A DNA stretch of 64,000 bases from Mycolicibacterium hippocampi (lineage in GTDB: Bacteria; Actinomycetota; Actinomycetes; Mycobacteriales; Mycobacteriaceae). The notes beneath the pieces were generated by a model. That model searched no databases. It saw nothing but the letters and a program-made list of their open reading frames with translations, and was not told the DNA's origin. The translations under genes and the position numbers were made by a program. The stretch spans positions 5,518,001 through 5,582,000 of the forward strand of contig NZ_BLLB01000002.1 in assembly GCF_010723735.1 (NCBI RefSeq), read 5' to 3'. This document shows, one piece after another, positions 58,844 through 64,000 of the stretch; the stretch's first letter is position 1, and every line of letters begins with the position of its first letter.

Positions 58844-58911
58844 GTGACAACGCTACCGCTCCGGGACGGACTGTCGGCTCGGCCGAGGAGACAGGGTGCA
58901 AGAATCGGCGC

Positions 58912-60024
58912 ATGACTTCGGTGCCGAAAGATTTCGCTCCTGGATTGGCGGGCGTGGTGGCGTTCGAGACCGAGATCGCCGAACCGGACAAAGACGGCGG
59001 CGCCCTGCGCTACCGCGGAGTGGACATCGAGGATCTGGTCGCGAACCGGGTCACCTTCGGTGACGTGTGGGGGCTTCTGGTCGATGGCCGGTTCGGCCAC
59101 GGCCTGCCCCCCGCCGAACCGTTCCCACTGCCGATCCACAGCGGCGACGTCCGCGTCGACGTCCAGGCCGGCCTGGCGATGCTGGCGCCGATCTGGGGCT
59201 ACCCGCCGCTGCTGGACATCGACGACCAGACCGCGCGCGACCAACTCGCACGCGCCTCGGTGATGGCACTGTCCTACGTCGCACAGTCGGCGCGCGGGAT
59301 CTACCAACCCGCGGTGCCGCAGCGCACGGTCGACGAATGCCAGACCGTCACAGAGCGATTCATGACCCGCTGGCAAGGTGAGCCGGATCCTCGCCATGTC
59401 GAGGCCATCGACGCCTACTGGGTCAGCGCTGCGGAGCACGGGATGAACGCGTCCACGTTCACCGCCCGCGTCATCGCATCGACGGGCGCCGACGTGGCTG
59501 CCGCACTCTCCGGGGCGATCGGGGCGATGAGCGGGCCGTTGCACGGTGGCGCTCCGGCGCGGGTGATCCCGATGATCGAGGAGGCCGAGCAGACCGGGGA
59601 CGCGCGCGCGGTGGTCAAGGGCATCCTCGACCGCAAGGAAAAGCTGATGGGTTTCGGCCACCGCGTGTACCAGGCCGAGGACCCGCGGGCCAGGGTGTTG
59701 CGTGCCACCGCCCAACGACTCGCGGCGCCGCGGTACGAGGTGGCGGCGGCGCTGGAACAGGCCGCGCTCACCGAGTTGCGGGAGCGCCGTCCCGACCGCG
59801 CCATCGAGACCAACGTCGAGTTCTGGGCGGCGGTGATCCTCGACTTCGCGCAGGTGCCGCCGAACATGATGCCCGCGATGTTCACCTGCGGACGCACCGC
59901 AGGGTGGTGCGCACACATTCTGGAACAGAAGCGGCTGGGCAAGCTGGTGCGGCCGTCGGCGGTCTACGTCGGGCCGGCACCGCGCAAACCCGAGTCGGTC
60001 GAGGGTTGGGATCTGCTCGCCTGA
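58912..60024 (+). CDS. citA: Citrate/2-methylcitrate synthase-like protein (CitA)
   Basis: 370 aa. Typical short-form citrate synthase: LRYRGVDIEDLV at the start, AAEHGMNASTFTARV (first catalytic His) and GFGHRVYQAEDPRA (second His), then NVEFWAAVILDFA with FTCGRTAGWCAHILEQ. It lacks the long N-terminal domain of GltA2. M. tuberculosis CitA (Rv0889c) is the probable orthologue. It may use propionyl-CoA as well as acetyl-CoA; sequence does not settle it. Confidence 0.9.
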   Translation: MTSVPKDFAPGLAGVVAFETEIAEPDKDGGALRYRGVDIEDLVANRVTFGDVWGLLVDGRFGHGLPPAEPFPLPIHSGDVRVDVQAGLAMLAPIWGYPPLLDIDDQTARDQLARASVMALSYVAQSARGIYQPAVPQRTVDECQTVTERFMTRWQGEPDPRHVEAIDAYWVSAAEHGMNASTFTARVIASTGADVAAALSGAIGAMSGPLHGGAPARVIPMIEEAEQTGDARAVVKGILDRKEKLMGFGHRVYQAEDPRARVLRATAQRLAAPRYEVAAALEQAALTELRERRPDRAIETNVEFWAAVILDFAQVPPNMMPAMFTCGRTAGWCAHILEQKRLGKLVRPSAVYVGPAPRKPESVEGWDLLA

Positions 60025-60025
60025 C

Positions 60026-60646
60026 ATGACCGGACGCGAACCGCGGGTGGTGTTCGCCTCGGCGGCAGAGAGTTTCGCGGCGCTGGTACGGCGCATACCG
60101 GTCGGGCGCTGGGACGGACCCGGCCTCGGGGAATGGGATCTGCGCTCCCTGGTCGGCCACACGTCCAGGTCCCTGGTCACCGTGAGCACCTATCTGCAGA
60201 CCGCCGCCGGGCACGAAGACGTGCTCGATGCGGCCGACTACTACGCGAAGATCCACGACCTCGCCGCAGGTATGGGGACCGCAGCCATCGTCGAGCGGGG
60301 CCGTCAGGCCGGACGCGACCTCGGCGCGGATCCGGTTGCCGCCATCAACACGCTGGTGGCGCGGGTGCGTTCTGACCTGGACGGCGTCGGCGACCCGCTG
60401 ATCGAGGTGATCGGTGGTCTGGGCATCCGGCTGAACAGCTACCTACCGACCCGGACATTCGAGTTGGCCGTCCACGGGATGGACATCGCCGGCGCCGTCG
60501 GCATCGAGTTCGTGCCGCCGGACGACGTACTCGCCGCGGCCGCCACGCTGGCGGCCGAGATCGGCGTCCGACTGGGACGCGGACCCGAGGTGCTGCTCGC
60601 GCTGACCGGGCGGGCGGGACTGCCTTCAGGATTCTCGGTGGTCTGA
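60026..60646 (+). CDS. Mycothiol-dependent maleylpyruvate-isomerase-family (DinB-like) protein
   Basis: 206 aa, starting one base after the citA stop. LGEWDLRSLVGHTSRSL holds the first His of the DinB-like metal site, and TRTFELAVHGMDIAGAVG holds the second. This family of actinobacterial enzymes uses mycothiol; maleylpyruvate isomerase is its best known member. The actual substrate is unknown. It probably shares the citA transcript. Confidence 0.78.
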   Translation: MTGREPRVVFASAAESFAALVRRIPVGRWDGPGLGEWDLRSLVGHTSRSLVTVSTYLQTAAGHEDVLDAADYYAKIHDLAAGMGTAAIVERGRQAGRDLGADPVAAINTLVARVRSDLDGVGDPLIEVIGGLGIRLNSYLPTRTFELAVHGMDIAGAVGIEFVPPDDVLAAAATLAAEIGVRLGRGPEVLLALTGRAGLPSGFSVV

Positions 60647-60713
60647 TCTCCGATGAGTTTTAGCGGCGCGACTGGTCTCCATCCACGTCCCATCCCGATT
60701 GTGAGGAGATCCC

Positions 60714-61175
60714 ATGGCCGTCAACCCTGAAGCCAACCAGCCCATGCTGGTGCCGCACCTCGTCGTCGACGACGCTGCCGCCGCGCTCGACTTCTACGCC
60801 AAGGCGTTCGGCGCCGAAGAGATGACTCGTCTGCCCGGTCCGGAGGGCAAGCTGATGCACGCGGCGTTCCGGATCAACGGTTTCATGGTGTTTCTCAACG
60901 ACGACTTCCCCGAGTTCAACGACGGCAAGTCGACCACCCCGACCGCGCTGGGTGGCTCATCGGTGACACTGCACCTGCACGGCCCGGACGTCGACGGCCG
61001 GTTCCAGCGAGCGCTCGACGCCGGTGCCACCGTGGTCAATCCCCTCGAGGACCAGTTCTGGGGCGACCGCTACGGCGTGGTCCGCGACCCGTTCGGCCAC
61101 CAGTGGTCGCTGGCCGAGACCGTCCGGGAGGTCGACTTCGCCGAGATGACCGCCGAGATGGGCAGTCAGGGTTAG
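60714..61175 (+). CDS. VOC/PhnB-like glyoxalase-family protein (Rv0887c-like)
   Basis: 153 aa with GAGGAG before ATG 60714. VPHLVVDDAAAALDFYAKAFGAEE is typical of the PhnB-like (DUF1428/3-demethylubiquinone-like) VOC branch, and WGDRYGVVRDPFGHQWSLA is the second half-motif. Metal binding and activity are not established for mycobacterial members. It overlaps the GH1 gene by 4 bp, tail to tail. Confidence 0.85.
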   Translation: MAVNPEANQPMLVPHLVVDDAAAALDFYAKAFGAEEMTRLPGPEGKLMHAAFRINGFMVFLNDDFPEFNDGKSTTPTALGGSSVTLHLHGPDVDGRFQRALDAGATVVNPLEDQFWGDRYGVVRDPFGHQWSLAETVREVDFAEMTAEMGSQG

Positions 61176-63910
61176 GTCGTCACCGCGTTCGGGACGTACT
61201 GCCCGAGCAGCCACAGGGGCAGTCCGTTCGCGGTGGTGATCCCACTCAGCGCGGCGATGCTGTCCGGTTTCGGGGTGCGTTCCAGTTCGGGAGTCTCCGG
61301 ATCCGAGCCGTACAGGCCGAACTTCAGGTCGTAGCCTTCGGACCATTCGAGGTTGTCGACGAACGACCAGTACGTGTACCCGCGGATGTCTACCCCGTTT
61401 TCACCCGTGCGCGAGGCTAGATCCTGTACCACCGAGATGTGGTTGACGATGTAGGACGGCCGCTTGGAGTCGTCGGCGTCGGCGATCCCGTTCTCGGTGA
61501 TCCACAACGGTTTTCCGTAGGACGCCGCGAGTTCGAGCACCTCGCGGAATCCGCCCGGGTCGGTGGGCTGATTGAAGTCACTGCATGTCGGCGAAGCCTG
61601 GCAGCGGATCGGGAAGCCGCGCAGGAACGGGAACCCGGGCACCGGTGCCACACCGAAACCGATCATTGGCTGCGAGCCGTAGTACTGCACGCCGAGGAAA
61701 TCGACCTTGCCCACGAAGTCGGCGAACACCTCGTTTGCGGTTTTGATGCCGTCGAAGTTGACATCCACCCACCCGTCGATCACGGCGTTCGGGAACCACT
61801 GGTTGTAGTAGTGGTTCCAGGCGTCGGCGGCCTGCACATCGAGAATGCTCACCGGATTGGCCGGCCGCGCCGGGATCATGTTGTGGGCGAATCCCACAAA
61901 CGCGGCGGGGCCGCCTACGTTCGCCGGCTCGGTGTCCCAGGCGTGGATCGCGTCGTAAGCCGCGACGTGGCCGATGGCCTGGTTGACGACGAACGTCGAC
62001 GCGAGGTCGGGACGGATCACCCCGGGCGGCCAGTTCGGCACCACCCACGGGATCGCCAGCAGCTCCGTCAGCACCGGCGGGAAGGGCTCGTTGACGGTGA
62101 CCCAGTTGTCGACCTGGTCGCCGAACTTCCACGCCACGTAGGCGGCGTACTTCTCGAACTCCTCGGGTGTGCTCGACGACAGCCACCCCGCGGCGGGTGC
62201 GGGCAGCCCCAGCTGGATCAGCGGACGCGCGACGATCGGGTCGTGCACCCACACCGGCAGGGTGAAGTGGTTGACGGTCACCATCGGGTCGAGGCCACGC
62301 AACCGCAGCGCGTCGAACACTGCCCGATAGTGGCCCACCTCATCGAGGTTCGCCAGCGCGTCGAGCGCCTGCAGATCGGCAAGGCTGACGCCGCCGCCCT
62401 CATCCGAGATATCAATAGCTGCAGTGGAATTCGGGAAGATACGGCTCCACTCGATGCCCATCCGGAAGGTGTTCACGCCGAGTTCGTCGCGCGCCAGGTC
62501 GGCGTCGTTCTCGTAGGAGACATACGCGCCAGGGCCATCTTCGGGCACCCCGTCGACGAGGCCGAGGAGCTGGTTGAGTGGATCGTGCACCCACCGGTAC
62601 CAGTCGGAGTTGGTGTCCACAGGCGAACCGGGGCCGCCTTCGGCCTGGAATCCGGAGTGCGCCACCCCCCAGCGGAAGCCGTCGGGCAGTGACAGATCGA
62701 CGCCCTCCACGGGATCGACCGTGACGGTGACGGTGTGGGCCACCCGGTGCCCTCCGCCGGGGTAGAGCAGCGGGCCCAGAATGGGCACGAACTTCAGCAG
62801 GCCGAGCAGTCCGCCGATCTGGAGGCCGGCCCGCTGGTCGCTGACGACGACGGTGAACGAGTCGGTGCCGCCGACCGCTGCCATCGCGTTCATCGGCCGG
62901 TAGATGAAGTCGCCGTTCTGGTCGACGTGCACAGTGCCACCGTTGTGCGGCCTGCCGATCACCGTGTAGCTCAGTGGGTCTCCATCACGGTCTTCGAACC
63001 CGACTGCGCCAGTCACAACGACATCGCCCTCGAGGGTCAGGCTCTGGGTGTAGGGCAGCGGGTTTTCGACCCGAGTCGGTCTCTGGTTGAAGAACTCGCG
63101 TCGGATCCAGGCCAGCAGTGCCCATTCGGCGGGGTCGGCCGACGGCGCAGCCGGCTTCGACACGAACGGCTGCAGCAGGGCCTCGACGAAGCTGCTGGCG
63201 AGATCGACCACATACGTCACGGCGGTTCGCAGGTCGTATGCGGTGGGCCACGGACGCCATGACGGGACCTCGGGTGGCGCGATGGTGGTGGTGGTGACGA
63301 TGCTCGGCGTCGTCGGCGCGCCCGACGCGGCCTCCTGAGTCACCGCGATTGAACCGGCGATGTCTGGGGGTTCGGCGACGGCTTCTGCTGTGACCGTGGC
63401 GGCCTGCGGGCGGCGGGCCGGTGCGGGCCCCGTTTCCTCGATTCCCTCGGCAGCATCGTCCGTACGGGGCAGCGCCCGCTTGGGTTCGGCTGCCTCGTCG
63501 GTCTCGGTCGGTTCGGCAGGAGTGGGGTCGTCCTCAGTGTCTTCGGCCTCGGCGTCGTCGGCGTCGGCATCGTCGGCATCGTCGGCATCGTCGGCATCGT
63601 CGGCATCGTCGGCATCGTCGGCATCGTCGGCATCGTCGGCATCGTCGGCGGTGTCGTCGGTGTCTCGGCTGTCTTCGGCATCCGGGTCTGCGTCATCTTC
63701 GTCGCCGGCAGCGCCCCTCTTGCCCGAGGAACCGCCGGCGTCGGTCGGTGATGCCGGCTCCGACACGGACGCACCGGCCGCCGAGGAAGGACCATCGGAT
63801 TCCTCGGTCGCCCATGCCGTCCCGGTGCCGGTGAACACGGCGGCGCCGACCCCCAGGGCGACCGCCAGGCTTCCGACGCGACCGATGACCTGTGCAGAGT
63901 TCACCTCCAC
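61172..63910 (-). CDS. Exported GH1 beta-glycosidase with acidic repeat and cadherin-like domain
   Basis: 912 aa from GTG 63910, with GGGGGAGG 6 nt upstream. A signal peptide (cut near AWA-TEE, about residue 35) precedes an acidic region (70-130) with tandem Asp-Asp-Ala repeats, then a Thr/Pro/Glu-rich linker. A VCBS/cadherin-like domain at about 290-360 (EDRDGDPLSYTV) precedes a GH1 domain from about 407. Catalytic residues are visible: acid/base Glu608 in TVNEP and nucleophile Glu806 in ITENG. It probably hydrolyses beta-glycosides at the cell surface. M. tuberculosis BglS is a simpler GH enzyme; a relation to it is uncertain. Confidence 0.88.
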   Translation of the reverse strand: MEVNSAQVIGRVGSLAVALGVGAAVFTGTGTAWATEESDGPSSAAGASVSEPASPTDAGGSSGKRGAAGDEDDADPDAEDSRDTDDTADDADDADDADDADDADDADDADDADDADADDAEAEDTEDDPTPAEPTETDEAAEPKRALPRTDDAAEGIEETGPAPARRPQAATVTAEAVAEPPDIAGSIAVTQEAASGAPTTPSIVTTTTIAPPEVPSWRPWPTAYDLRTAVTYVVDLASSFVEALLQPFVSKPAAPSADPAEWALLAWIRREFFNQRPTRVENPLPYTQSLTLEGDVVVTGAVGFEDRDGDPLSYTVIGRPHNGGTVHVDQNGDFIYRPMNAMAAVGGTDSFTVVVSDQRAGLQIGGLLGLLKFVPILGPLLYPGGGHRVAHTVTVTVDPVEGVDLSLPDGFRWGVAHSGFQAEGGPGSPVDTNSDWYRWVHDPLNQLLGLVDGVPEDGPGAYVSYENDADLARDELGVNTFRMGIEWSRIFPNSTAAIDISDEGGGVSLADLQALDALANLDEVGHYRAVFDALRLRGLDPMVTVNHFTLPVWVHDPIVARPLIQLGLPAPAAGWLSSSTPEEFEKYAAYVAWKFGDQVDNWVTVNEPFPPVLTELLAIPWVVPNWPPGVIRPDLASTFVVNQAIGHVAAYDAIHAWDTEPANVGGPAAFVGFAHNMIPARPANPVSILDVQAADAWNHYYNQWFPNAVIDGWVDVNFDGIKTANEVFADFVGKVDFLGVQYYGSQPMIGFGVAPVPGFPFLRGFPIRCQASPTCSDFNQPTDPGGFREVLELAASYGKPLWITENGIADADDSKRPSYIVNHISVVQDLASRTGENGVDIRGYTYWSFVDNLEWSEGYDLKFGLYGSDPETPELERTPKPDSIAALSGITTANGLPLWLLGQYVPNAVTT
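63551..63646. repeat. Tandem 9-bp repeat coding for Asp-Asp-Ala
   Basis: A 9-bp unit (on the plus strand GTCGGCATC) is repeated about ten times, with small changes at the ends, in the GH1 gene. It encodes residues 89-120. Slippage in this tract would change protein length by three residues per unit without breaking the frame. Confidence 0.85.
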
Positions 63911-64000
63911 TGCATACCTCCCCCGGGCCTCGTTGGGGCAGCTTCGGCCGAAGACGACCCCGCGGAGATCAGGCAGGTGTGTTCACCTCACGGGGACGGG

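Overview
The window is high-GC actinobacterial DNA that reads as a fast-growing environmental Mycolicibacterium (Mycobacterium sensu lato). The right half contains recognisable orthologues of the M. tuberculosis Rv0887c-Rv0910 neighbourhood: prrA/prrB, accD3, echA6, an Rv0906-like lactamase-fold hydrolase, an Rv0907-like lipoprotein, ctpE, the Rv0909/Rv0910 pair, gltA2, citA and Rv0897c/Rv0898c-like genes. GTG starts, ATGA/GTGA overlaps and leaderless-looking promoters also fit mycobacteria. Functions below rest on motifs, family resemblance and context; no database search was possible.

Region 1 (1-15.5 kb) is a catabolic divergon. A leftward operon encodes an SDR, a Rieske oxygenase, a Baeyer-Villiger monooxygenase, a second SDR, a class III CoA-transferase and two acyl-CoA dehydrogenases. 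A rightward operon encodes a beta-propeller (SMP-30-like) protein, a GntR/UTRA regulator, two acyl-CoA ligases, an SDR, a VOC protein and an NAD(P)-binding protein. GTCCGGAC-type palindromes between them are the probable GntR operators. The substrate is probably an alicyclic or steroid/terpenoid-like compound.

Region 2 (15.7-27.6 kb) is the most unusual part. A TetR regulator, with two matching TGACTWWAGTCA palindromes, sits beside a long rightward operon. This operon encodes two closely similar five-helix membrane proteins, three small single-helix proteins (35, 43 and 142 aa), a NorD-like VWA protein and a NorQ-like AAA ATPase, but no nitric oxide reductase. It continues with two P450s, a DapB-like oxidoreductase plus a fragment of another, and a soluble ERG2/sigma-1-receptor-like protein. 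I infer an undescribed membrane metalloenzyme with its own maturation chaperones, coupled to P450 and sterol-isomerase-like chemistry.

Region 3 (27.6-48.8 kb) holds a FadD ligase and then the conserved Rv0910-to-prrB block. It is interrupted between accD3 and prrA by about 8.7 kb with an epoxide hydrolase, hypothetical membrane proteins and three ABC exporters. One short tandem-repeat family appears twice here: as 32-bp units forming a chain of stop/start-coupled micro-ORFs between prrA and prrB, and as 33-bp in-frame units at the start of an ABC gene. Two 64-bp double-hairpin elements also occur.

Region 4 (48.8-64 kb) is mostly housekeeping and accessory: an FKBP isomerase, an FAD monooxygenase/hydrolase/TetR operon, a DUF2630 protein, a CrtI-like oxidoreductase, a MarR/MFS pair, two citrate synthases, pdxH, small enzymes, and a large exported GH1 glycosidase with an Asp-Asp-Ala repeat. 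No rRNA, tRNA, CRISPR array or insertion sequence was recognised.
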